From the NCBI GenBank assembly GCA_958427145.1, contig CAUAAZ010000047.1, positions 1-10,041 on the forward strand: DNA of 10,041 nucleotides, given 5' to 3'. This document shows, piece by piece, positions 1 through 7,357 of this stretch (its first letter is position 1; each line of letters begins with the position of its first letter). The position numbers were made by a program, and so were the translations under genes. Under the pieces are notes generated by a model that worked only from the letters and a program-made list of their open reading frames with translations, searched no databases and was not told where the DNA came from. Source of the stretch: an uncultured Collinsella sp. GTDB taxonomy: Bacteria; Actinomycetota; Coriobacteriia; Coriobacteriales; Coriobacteriaceae.

Positions 1-1130
1 GTCGTAGGTCCAGCCGGCGAAGGTGTAGCCCTCGCGGGTCGGGGCCAGGGGCTGGCGGGCGACGCCGTCGCCGTCGGTCACGCCCTGGAGCGTCTCGTTG
101 CCATCTGCGAACACACCGCCGTTGGCGACGTAGAGAACATTCTTCTCATTGTTAGCAAGCTCTGCCCACTGAGCGAAGAACGTAACGTGCTGACCGCCAC
201 CCGGGATGGGCTTGGTGAAGTCGACAGGCTCGGTGCCAGCAGCATCGTAAGTCCAACCAGTAAAGGTGTAGCCCTCGCGGGTCGGGGCCAGGGGCTGGCG
301 GGCGACGCCGTCGCTGTCAGTGACACCCTCCATGGTCTCATTGCCATCGGCAAAAGCGCCACCATTGGCAACATAGAGAACCGTCTTCTCGTTGTTCTGC
401 TTCCACTGAGCATAAACAGTCGCGTGACCGCTGCCCGCAACGATAGCCTTCGTGAAGTCGACGGGGTCATTTCCGTCGCGATCGTACGACCAACCAAGGA
501 AGTCATAGCCCTCGCGGGTAGGCTGAAGCGGCAGGCGTGCGATACCGTCGGTATCGGTTACGCCCTGCATAGTATCGTTACCGTCGAAGAACGTACCGCC
601 GTTGGCGACGTAGAGGATTTCGACAGTCTTGTCCTGCTTCGCGGGCGTCCAAGCGGCGAAAAGGGTCACATTCTTGCCGCCACCGACAATCGGCTGGTTG
701 AAGTCAACCGGGTCGGTTCCATCGCTGTGATAATACCAACCGGCAAACACATAGCCGTCACGCGTGGGGGCAAGCGGCTGGCGAGCAATACCATTGCTGT
801 CAGTCTGGCCCAGCATGACGTTGTTGCCGTCGGCGAACTGACCGCCATTGGCAGCGTAGGTCACATTAAGCGCCTTCGAGGGTGCCTCAGTCCACTTAGC
901 GAACAGGACATAGTTGCTGGCGCCGCCCAGAAGAGGCTGAGATAAATCTACGGCCTGAGTGCAAGCGCTGTCATAATACCAGCCACCAAACACATAGCCA
1001 TCGCGCACGGGAGACTCCGGCACAGGGCATATGCCCTCGTCGTTAGTCTCAATGGGTTCAGTAGTGATGTTTCCGTCCGCGAAAGCGCCGCCGCCGCCAT
1101 TTGCCGCTACAAAAATAACGGTCTTAACAC
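1..1130 (-). repeat. Tandem coding repeats of the InlB-type protein, period 237-246 bp
   Basis: The codon for the conserved Gly-Trp tryptophan recurs at 979, 736, 490, 253 and 10, giving spacings of 243, 246, 237 and 243 bp. The two repeats nearest the left edge share a 51-base identical block (20-70 and 263-313), while the other units differ at many third positions. The identity of this block suggests recent duplication or gene conversion among the distal repeats. Confidence 0.85.
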
Positions 1131-1266
1131 CAGTAGAGGCTGCAGCAGTAGCCCCCTCGCTCGTGTTCTGAGCAGTCTCCGCCGCGATAGCAGCAACCGG
1201 CGTGGAGCCAAGAACCATACTAAGGCTCAAGCCAGCTGTGATAGCAGCGTTAAGCTTCCTATTCAT
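1..1266 (-). CDS. Secreted InlB B-repeat (Listeria-Bacteroides repeat) surface protein, 3' end beyond window
   Basis: Open reading frame of 422 codons that is still open at base 1. Start ATG at 1264-1266 is preceded by GGAAAGGA about 7 bases upstream. Residues 1-29 form a Sec signal peptide: MNRK basic start, hydrophobic stretch with AGLSLSMVLG, and AIAA before the likely cleavage near residue 28/29. A Ser/Thr/Ala-rich linker follows. From about residue 51 there are repeats of 79-82 residues, each with a Y/F-V/A-ANGG-F-DGN block, an ARQPLAPTR-type block, a GY-F-GW-Y-D block (Trp at 96, 177, 259, 338, 419) and a PVDF block. This is the InlB B-repeat/Flg_new pattern, known from secreted or wall-attached proteins of gut Firmicutes and Actinomycetota. 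Four full repeats and part of a fifth are visible. The anchor (LPXTG or other) would be in the missing C-terminus. A role in adhesion or host contact is inferred from the family only. Confidence 0.88.
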   Translation of the reverse strand, partial: MNRKLNAAITAGLSLSMVLGSTPVAAIAAETAQNTSEGATAAASTGVKTVIFVAANGGGGAFADGNITTEPIETNDEGICPVPESPVRDGYVFGGWYYDSACTQAVDLSQPLLGGASNYVLFAKWTEAPSKALNVTYAANGGQFADGNNVMLGQTDSNGIARQPLAPTRDGYVFAGWYYHSDGTDPVDFNQPIVGGGKNVTLFAAWTPAKQDKTVEILYVANGGTFFDGNDTMQGVTDTDGIARLPLQPTREGYDFLGWSYDRDGNDPVDFTKAIVAGSGHATVYAQWKQNNEKTVLYVANGGAFADGNETMEGVTDSDGVARQPLAPTREGYTFTGWTYDAAGTEPVDFTKPIPGGGQHVTFFAQWAELANNEKNVLYVANGGVFADGNETLQGVTDGDGVARQPLAPTREGYTFAGWTYD

Positions 1267-1361
1267 GTGGTCGTCCTTTCCCGACTCTCTTCTCCGCGAC
1301 CACTTCGCGAAAGAAGACATTTGAATTGCTTCATCAATTTAAGCCGAGAAAAAACTCAAAA

Positions 1362-1373
1362 GGTTGCGCAACC
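1362..1373. promoter_or_regulatory. 12-bp perfect palindrome GGTTGCGCAACC upstream of the repeat-protein gene
   Basis: The sequence GGTTGCGCAACC equals its own reverse complement. It lies about 96 bases before the start codon at 1266 and about 50 bases after the nth stop. On the minus strand it is followed by TTTTGAGTTTTTTC, so it may be a weak terminator for nth (GGTT/AACC around GCGC) or an operator for the downstream gene. I see no convincing -35/-10 pair between it and the start codon; TTGAGT at its 3' side is the best -35 candidate but lacks a good partner. Confidence 0.3.
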
Positions 1374-1395
1374 AAGCTATATCTAAGGTTTGGGA

Positions 1396-1423
1396 CTTTT
1401 TTGCAAAAAAGTTTGCAAAAAAG
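1396..1423. repeat. Tandem 12-mer TTTGCAAAAAAG x2 overlapping a 16-bp palindrome, directly after nth
   Basis: TTTGCAAAAAAG occurs twice head to tail (1400-1411 and 1412-1423), ending at the base before the nth stop codon. The first copy is also the right half of CTTTTTTGCAAAAAAG (1396-1411), a perfect 16-bp palindrome. It could be a weak A/T-stem terminator, a bent A-tract or a binding site for a protein; the sequence does not decide. Confidence 0.45.
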
Positions 1424-2089
1424 CTATTGCACCACCCGTACGCTGGGGCAAAGGTCTGCCAGCGGGCACTCGTCGCACTTGGGCTTGCGGGCGTCGCAGA
1501 TCTCGCGGCCAAAGGTGATCCATTGGTGATTGACCGACTCCCAATACTCGTGCGGCAAAATCTTGAGCAGATCCTGCTCGGTCTTGAGCGGCTCTTTGGC
1601 GTGCGTCTTGGGACTCAGCATCAGGCGGTGCGCGATGCGGTTGACGTGCGTATCCACCGCGATGCCTTCCACGATGCCGTACCCTACGTTGAGCACGATG
1701 TTCGCTGTCTTGCGCCCCACGCCCGGCAGCTTGACGAGCTCCTTCATGTCGGCCGGTACCTCGCCGCCGTAGTCGGCAACGATCATCTGCGCGGCCTCCA
1801 CGGCATGCTTGGCCTTACTCTTATAAAAGCCGAGTGACTTAATGGTGTCCGCCACGTCGGTCACACTTGCCCCGGCCATGGCCTCGGGCGTGGGCCACTG
1901 GGCAAACAGTTGGGGCGTCACCTTGTTGACCTGCGCGTCGGTCGTCTGAGCCGAGAGCAGTACCGCGATGAGCAGCCTAAAGGGATTCTCGTGGTCCAAG
2001 AAGCACTCGACCGGGCCATAGCGACGGTTAAGGCGCTCGCACACCTCGATGGCGCGTTCGCGTTTGGCGGCATTGGTTTCGCGTGGCAT
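1424..2089 (-). CDS. nth: Endonuclease III (DNA glycosylase/AP lyase)
   Basis: Protein of 221 residues, normal length for Nth. It removes oxidised pyrimidines and nicks the abasic site in base excision repair, in the cytoplasm. The helix-hairpin-helix LPGVGRKTA is at residues 121-129, with Lys127 as the Schiff-base lysine. VDTHVNR has the catalytic Asp at 146. The C-terminal cluster motif C198-x6-C205-x2-C208-x5-C214 is intact, so a [4Fe-4S] cluster is expected. The N-terminal helix LLIAVLLSAQTTD (39-51) is typical of Nth. I chose the ATG at 2087-2089 because GAGGAG sits 5 bases upstream; an in-frame ATG 27 bases further upstream has no comparable ribosome binding site. It lies 63 bases after the ABC-transporter stop, so the two are probably co-transcribed. 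Stop codon TAG. Confidence 0.97.
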   Translation of the reverse strand: MPRETNAAKRERAIEVCERLNRRYGPVECFLDHENPFRLLIAVLLSAQTTDAQVNKVTPQLFAQWPTPEAMAGASVTDVADTIKSLGFYKSKAKHAVEAAQMIVADYGGEVPADMKELVKLPGVGRKTANIVLNVGYGIVEGIAVDTHVNRIAHRLMLSPKTHAKEPLKTEQDLLKILPHEYWESVNHQWITFGREICDARKPKCDECPLADLCPSVRVVQ

Positions 2090-2134
2090 AACGACTCCTC
2101 GGCTCGGCAGAAACATAACTTCACGGAAACGATT

Positions 2135-2151
2135 GTCCCACGTACGGGGAC
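2135..2151 (-). other. Small inverted repeat between the ABC gene and nth
   Basis: Arms GTCCC (2135-2139) and GGGAC (2147-2151) enclose ACGTACG. No run of T follows on either strand, so a terminator is unlikely. It may be a small processing or stabilising hairpin between the two genes, or chance. Confidence 0.25.
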
Positions 2152-2152
2152 C

Positions 2153-3955
<1,803 letters not shown>

Positions 3956-3994
3956 GGGCTTCCTTTCGCGTCTGATAGGGCGAAACGCCATTGT

Positions 3995-4013
3995 TGCACA
4001 CTAAAGTGCACTT
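3995..4013. promoter_or_regulatory. Overlapping inverted repeats upstream of the ABC transporter (candidate operator)
   Basis: TGCAC (3995-3999) and GTGCA (4006-4010) form an inverted repeat with a 6-base spacer, and AAGTGCACTT (4004-4013) is a perfect 10-bp palindrome overlapping it. The cluster lies 40-58 bases before the ABC start codon, where a promoter is expected; TTGCCT just upstream on the minus strand is a possible -35. No regulator gene is adjacent. Confidence 0.3.
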
Positions 4014-4080
4014 CAGGCAAGCACGATGCGAAAAACGCCCGCGCCCCGCGCTTGCGCCGACGCCCAGTCGTCCGTTGCGG

Positions 4081-5436
4081 CTAGCCCTCGTCTTCCTGGC
4101 CCGTGAGTAAGCCTGCGGACTCCAAGCCCAGAATCGCGTCGGCCTCCTCGGCATCCTCCAGCGCATCGATGTCCTTGAGTTTGCGCTCCATAACGTTGGT
4201 GCGCGTGGTGATAATGCCCTCGACCGTCTTGCCCGCGGTCTCGATCTGCTGTTGGGCGCGGCGTAGCGCCGCCTGATAGCGCGGCAGCTCAGCCTTGACG
4301 GCGGAAAGCACGCGCAGCACGTCATCGGTGCGTTTTTGCAGCCTAAACGTCTGGTAGCTCATCTGCAGGCTGTTGAGGATGGCGGCCATGGTGCTGGGGC
4401 CGGCAACGTTGACGTGATAGTCGCGGCCCAGGGTCTCGATAAGCCCGGGGCGGCTGACGACCTCGGCATACAGGCCCTCAAACGGCACGAACAGAATGCC
4501 GAAGTTGGTGGTCGCGGGCACGCTCAGGTACTTTTCGCAGATGTCCTTGGCCTCGCGCTTCACCATCGCATCGAGCGTCTTGCGCGCAGCGGCGACGGCC
4601 TCCGCGTCGCCCGACTCCTGGGCGTCGAGCAGATGCTCGTACGCGTCGCCCGGGAATTTGGAGTCAATCGGCAGCAGCACGGGATCGCCCTCGTCTACCG
4701 GCAGCTTGACGGCAAACTCAACACGCTCTGAGGCGCCAGGCTTGGTGGCCACGTTTTCCAGATACTGGTCGGGCGTAAGGATGTCCGCCAAGATCGCGCC
4801 CAGCTGCACCTCGCCCAAAATGCCACGCGCCTTCACATTGCCCAGCACGCGCTTAAGGTCGCCCACGCCGGTGGCGATAGATTGCATATCGCCCAGGCCC
4901 TTGTACACGGCCTCGAGCTGGTCGCTCACCTGCTTAAACGATGCAGACAGGCGATCGTTGAGCGTACGGGAGAGTTTCTCGTCCACCGTCGCGCGCATCT
5001 GATCGAGCTGCACGTTGTTGTCCTTGCGAATGGCACCCAGCTGGGCATCGACCGTCTCGCGCACCTTGTCCAGGCGGTGCTCAATGCCCTCGCGGTTGGC
5101 GCCGAGCTGTTGAGCCGTCTCGCGGCGCAGGTCATCCATACGGTCGCCAGCCTGCGAGAACTCACGCGCGATGGTCAGGTAGCGCTGCTGCTCCACAGCG
5201 GCGTCGGTCGTCTGCTGCTGCGCGATGGCGTTTGCCGTGCGGCGGGTTTCTGCCAGCGCGACGTTGAGGGCATCGAGCGTGCTGTTAGCCTGCTCGAGCG
5301 CCGCGAGCGTCTCCGCGTCGTTACCGCCACGCTCTCGCAACTCGGCACGAAGGCCTTTGAGCTGCAGGGCGCAAACCACAGCAACTCCCACCGCCACCAA
5401 GGCAATCACAACAAGCGCAATATCAATAGCAGACAT
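4081..5436 (-). CDS. rmuC: RmuC family DNA recombination protein
   Basis: Protein of 451 residues. Residues 4-24 are a hydrophobic N-terminal helix that would anchor it to the membrane, followed by a long Gln/Glu/Arg-rich coiled-coil region (about 30-180) and the RmuC domain (about 185-400). The domain shows the family signature GVGDLKRVLGNVKARG at 190-205 and the LGEVQLGAIL, LLPIDSKFP and LFVPFEGLYAEV blocks. RmuC proteins are linked to limiting recombination at inverted repeats and have a nuclease-like fold; the biochemical activity is not well established. The C-terminal tail is acidic (EDAEEADAILG, GQEDEG). I chose ATG 5434-5436, preceded by GGCGGAG 3 bases upstream, over a TTG 33 bases earlier that would add an unusual tail before the membrane helix. 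About 125 bases separate it from the genes on each side. Stop TAG. Confidence 0.94.
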   Translation of the reverse strand: MSAIDIALVVIALVAVGVAVVCALQLKGLRAELRERGGNDAETLAALEQANSTLDALNVALAETRRTANAIAQQQTTDAAVEQQRYLTIAREFSQAGDRMDDLRRETAQQLGANREGIEHRLDKVRETVDAQLGAIRKDNNVQLDQMRATVDEKLSRTLNDRLSASFKQVSDQLEAVYKGLGDMQSIATGVGDLKRVLGNVKARGILGEVQLGAILADILTPDQYLENVATKPGASERVEFAVKLPVDEGDPVLLPIDSKFPGDAYEHLLDAQESGDAEAVAAARKTLDAMVKREAKDICEKYLSVPATTNFGILFVPFEGLYAEVVSRPGLIETLGRDYHVNVAGPSTMAAILNSLQMSYQTFRLQKRTDDVLRVLSAVKAELPRYQAALRRAQQQIETAGKTVEGIITTRTNVMERKLKDIDALEDAEEADAILGLESAGLLTGQEDEG

Positions 5437-5559
5437 AGACTCCGCCCAACAAACCCAATCGATTATCAATCAAAACCGCGATCAATCTTACCCCGCCACA
5501 CGCACCGGGCGCTCCACGGCAGTCGGACAAATGGATTTTGGGCCACAGGCGTCAAAACG

Positions 5560-5982
5560 CTAACTCTCCCAGCCGGCGCGGACGGTTGTTACGACATCGC
5601 CTAGGCGCTGGCCCAGGGCTGACAGATGTTGGAGCACTTCGCTGGGCGAGGCACCGTTGAGGATGCAGGTGAACGCATACGAGACCAAGAAAATCACCGC
5701 AAGTCCTAACGGAATGAGCACGATCGTCGCTAATGTGCGCAGGCGCTGGCCCACGCGGCGGCGACGCGTGCGGCGCTTGTCGAACGCAAGCTCCTGCGCA
5801 TATGAATCTTGTTGTACGGAATAGTTCTCTGGCGCCGATCCGCCCGCAGGCGAAACCGCGGGCGTGGCATTTTGCGCAGAGGGCTGGGCGGCTACCCCTT
5901 GCATTTGCATCTCCATGAGTCGTTGCTGCTGACGCAACATGCGCTCAGCTTGTTGCTGCGGAGTCTCAAGAAACAGGTCCAT
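5560..5982 (-). CDS. Hypothetical protein with one transmembrane helix
   Basis: Protein of 140 residues that I do not recognise. Residues 1-30 are Gln/Met/Glu-rich and likely helical (ETPQQQAERMLRQQQRLMEM), 31-68 are Ala/Pro/Ser/Gln-rich and probably disordered, 69-82 are strongly basic (KRRTRRRRVGQR), and 83-107 are a single hydrophobic helix. The basic patch before the helix predicts an N-terminus in the cytoplasm. The C-terminal 30 residues (NGASPSEVLQHLSALGQRLGD) would be outside. The start is well supported: GGAGG lies 5 bases before ATG 5980-5982; an upstream TTG overlaps this ribosome binding site. A good promoter candidate lies 79-107 bases upstream. Stop TAG. It is 123 bases upstream of rmuC, with no clear functional link. 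Confidence 0.82.
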   Translation of the reverse strand: MDLFLETPQQQAERMLRQQQRLMEMQMQGVAAQPSAQNATPAVSPAGGSAPENYSVQQDSYAQELAFDKRRTRRRRVGQRLRTLATIVLIPLGLAVIFLVSYAFTCILNGASPSEVLQHLSALGQRLGDVVTTVRAGWES

Positions 5983-6060
5983 GCTGGCCTCCAAAATCGG
6001 AGCATTCGACGCTTACGACCAGCATCCCGCACCACCATGACCGCGACAACGCAATCACCG

Positions 6061-6089
6061 ACAATAGCCACAAAGTTTCTTTTGCTCAA
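6061..6089 (-). promoter_or_regulatory. Candidate promoter of the 140-residue protein gene
   Basis: On the minus strand, -35 TTGAGC (6084-6089) and -10 TATTGT (6061-6066) are separated by 17 bases. Each matches the sigma-70 type consensus at four of six positions. This would give a leader of about 70 bases. Confidence 0.4.
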
Positions 6090-6240
6090 AAGCTGTCGAA
6101 AAGCTCAACAACTCCCCTACCAGCACTTTCTTTGAGCTTTTTTCGCCAGCAATCTTTTGCCCTTCCGCCCTTGGGCCAACCGACCAAAACCTAACCAAAA
6201 ACTTGACGGAAATTGTGTAGACAGGGACCCCAAACAAAAC
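6090..6240. other. Non-coding stretch, no gene seen
   Basis: This is part of the 464-base space between the 140- and 210-residue protein genes. AGCTTTT/AAAAGCT words recur between 6085 and 6140, and a CCAAAAC/CCAAAAA-rich stretch occupies 6184-6201. I find no ribosome binding site with a plausible reading frame on either strand. The end at 6235-6240 supplies the T-tract of terminator A1. Confidence 0.5.
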
Positions 6241-6264
6241 GTGCCGCCCCATAAGGGGCGGCAC
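6236..6264 (-). terminator. Intrinsic terminator A1, after the 210-residue membrane protein gene
   Basis: Perfect 10-bp stem: arms GTGCCGCCCC (6241-6250) and GGGGCGGCAC (6255-6264) with a 4-base loop. On the minus strand it is followed by GTTTTG and then TTTGGGG. It lies about 180 bases after the stop of the 210-residue protein gene, with hairpin B1 in between. Its 24-base hairpin is identical to terminator A2 at 7176-7199, and flanking bases are also similar (ACAAAC on one side, a C-A-rich run ending in CCCC on the other). Confidence 0.82.
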
Positions 6265-6306
6265 ACAAACCAATCTATGAGCCAAAACTCGCTGGCAAGC
6301 CCGCGC

Positions 6307-6392
6307 CGTCAGACCCGCGGCGTATGCCTTTGCCTCGCGCGACTCTGCGAAGCCGTGAGCGAGAGGGAAAGGGATGCGCCGCGGGTCTGACG
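6307..6392 (-). repeat. Element B1: long imperfect hairpin in the 3' UTR of the membrane protein gene
   Basis: Bases 6307-6340 pair with 6359-6392: 30 of 34 positions pair on the minus-strand RNA, the exceptions being 6323/6376, 6326/6373, 6332/6367 and 6337/6362. The loop is 18 bases. The inner core 6327-6372 begins CCTTTGCCTCGCGCGAC and differs from element B2 at only two positions (6344 and 6350, both in the loop). The outer 20 pairs have a sequence unrelated to B2. A second small hairpin, CGGAGCG (6395-6401) with CGCTCCG (6423-6429), sits between it and the stop codon at 6447; these arms match the outermost arms of B2. It could be a REP-like repeat, an mRNA stabiliser, a processed small RNA or a small non-autonomous mobile hairpin. 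Confidence 0.8.
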
Positions 6393-6446
6393 CCCGGAGC
6401 GGTAAGGCCGGCAGTTGCCCTGCGCTCCGTGGTCGGTGAGGACAGA

Positions 6447-7079
6447 CTACATGCCCGCGAGACCTCGGGCGGCGGTGGCACACAAAAACGCCAAGGCTAG
6501 AACCACGAGCGAGCCCGCGATGTCGACCAGCACGCCCATTGCGCGGCGCTCAAACAGCCAGCTCTCAAAGTGCGGGGCGACATTGCGCCAAACACGCCAC
6601 AGCAAGATGCCCATGCCGATAACGCCCGGGATATTGAGCAACAAAATCTCGGAGCACAAGAGGCCGATCAGGTTGCCGGCGGCAAAGCCCGCATCGCCCT
6701 CGCAGTATTTGCGATAAATCATGTACAGCATGTACGCCACAAACGGCTGCAGGCATGCAGAGATAAACGTAACCACCATCGAGGGGTCTTGAGAAAAGAC
6801 ATCGGTGAGCCTATCCACACTCGTGGCATCCTTAGAGGCCAGGAACAGACCAATGACTACAACAGGCACCACGCCCAAGATGACCTCGACCATCGTAAAC
6901 AGTTTGGCAGTCAGGTCTTCGCTCGCCGTATTCAAATGAGGCGCCCACTCAGGATGAGCATGCGCACCGACCTTCTTGTCTTTCTCAGCACGATCGGCCT
7001 TTTTGCCCTCAGGAGCCCGACGACCAGGATCCTTACGAGTCCCCGCCGCAGCAACCCGAGCCCGAGACTTCTTACCCAT
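6447..7079 (-). CDS. Hypothetical integral membrane protein with basic N-terminus, about four helices
   Basis: Protein of 210 residues that I do not recognise. Residues 1-38 are very basic and probably disordered (MGKKSRARV, RKDPGRRAPEGKK, EKDKK). Hydrophobic helices lie near 60-82, 102-122, 136-162 (perhaps two short ones) and 181-204. Short charged stretches join them (YRKYCEGD at 122-129, WRNVAPHFESWLFERR at 164-179). ATG at 7077-7079 is preceded by GAGG 8 bases upstream. The frame stays open upstream to an ATG inside terminator A2, but that extension reads through a terminator hairpin and is not credible. It is bracketed by copies of the B and A elements: A2 lies just upstream, B1 and A1 downstream. 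Stop TAG. Function unknown; a small transporter or stress membrane protein is only a guess. Confidence 0.82.
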   Translation of the reverse strand: MGKKSRARVAAAGTRKDPGRRAPEGKKADRAEKDKKVGAHAHPEWAPHLNTASEDLTAKLFTMVEVILGVVPVVVIGLFLASKDATSVDRLTDVFSQDPSMVVTFISACLQPFVAYMLYMIYRKYCEGDAGFAAGNLIGLLCSEILLLNIPGVIGMGILLWRVWRNVAPHFESWLFERRAMGVLVDIAGSLVVLALAFLCATAARGLAGM

Positions 7080-7169
7080 AGAAAACACCTCATCAGGTAG
7101 TAGATAAACTAAAAGCCGCTCCCAGTGTACCCCACCCATGAACGGTGCCGTCCCAACCAGTCCCCACAC

Positions 7170-7199
7170 AAAAACGTGCCGCCCCATAAGGGGCGGCAC
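7170..7199 (-). terminator. Intrinsic terminator A2, after rubrerythrin
   Basis: Same hairpin as A1: GTGCCGCCCC (7176-7185), loop ATAA, GGGGCGGCAC (7190-7199). On the minus strand it is followed by GTTTTTG. It lies about 160 bases after the rubrerythrin stop, with hairpin B2 between, and about 95 bases before the next gene's start, so it should separate the two transcripts. Confidence 0.86.
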
Positions 7200-7248
7200 A
7201 CAAACTTCTTATCAGCTTTTCAGGAACGAGCACGCAACGACCCGAAGC

Positions 7249-7338
7249 CGGAGCGCAGGGCGGGGAAATACCTTTGCCTCGCGCGACCCTGCGGAGCCGT
7301 GAGCGAGAGGGAAAGGTATTTCCCCGCCCTGCGCTCCG
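7249..7338 (-). repeat. Element B2: long hairpin in the 3' UTR of rubrerythrin
   Basis: Bases 7249-7284 pair with 7303-7338: 34 of 36 positions pair, with the first 27 (7249-7275 with 7312-7338) uninterrupted. The two mismatches (7276/7311 G-G, 7281/7306 G-A on the plus strand) are also present in B1. The loop is 18 bases. The core 7271-7316 matches the B1 core at 44 of 46 positions. The outer arms differ wholly in sequence from B1 but pair perfectly. It starts 19 bases after the rubrerythrin stop codon and ends about 49 bases before terminator A2, so in the mRNA it would be a long folded 3' UTR element. Confidence 0.83.
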
Positions 7339-7357
7339 CAGCAGCCAGCGCCACGCG

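Noticed and set aside
187..945. 252-codon plus-strand frame opposite the InlB-type repeats
   Set aside because: It is the antisense of tandem coding repeats; the minus frame has a signal peptide, a ribosome binding site and a known repeat family.
1..1130. CRISPR array or non-coding satellite for the 240-bp periodic sequence
   Set aside because: The period is a multiple of three, the units are long and without unique spacers, and they encode a recognised protein repeat.
6157..6390. 77-codon plus-strand frame, similar to another at 7125-7361
   Set aside because: The similarity (VPPHKGRHTN and CLAR-AVSERER words) comes from reading through the A and B hairpins in the same frame; there is no ribosome binding site and the similarity stops where the DNA repeat stops.
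6055..6483. 142-codon minus-strand frame through B1 and A1
   Set aside because: It overlaps the end of the 210-residue gene and reads across two hairpins and a terminator; no start signal.
7080..7199. N-terminal extension of the 210-residue membrane protein to an ATG at 7199
   Set aside because: The extension begins inside terminator hairpin A2; the ATG at 7079 has a ribosome binding site and a typical basic start.
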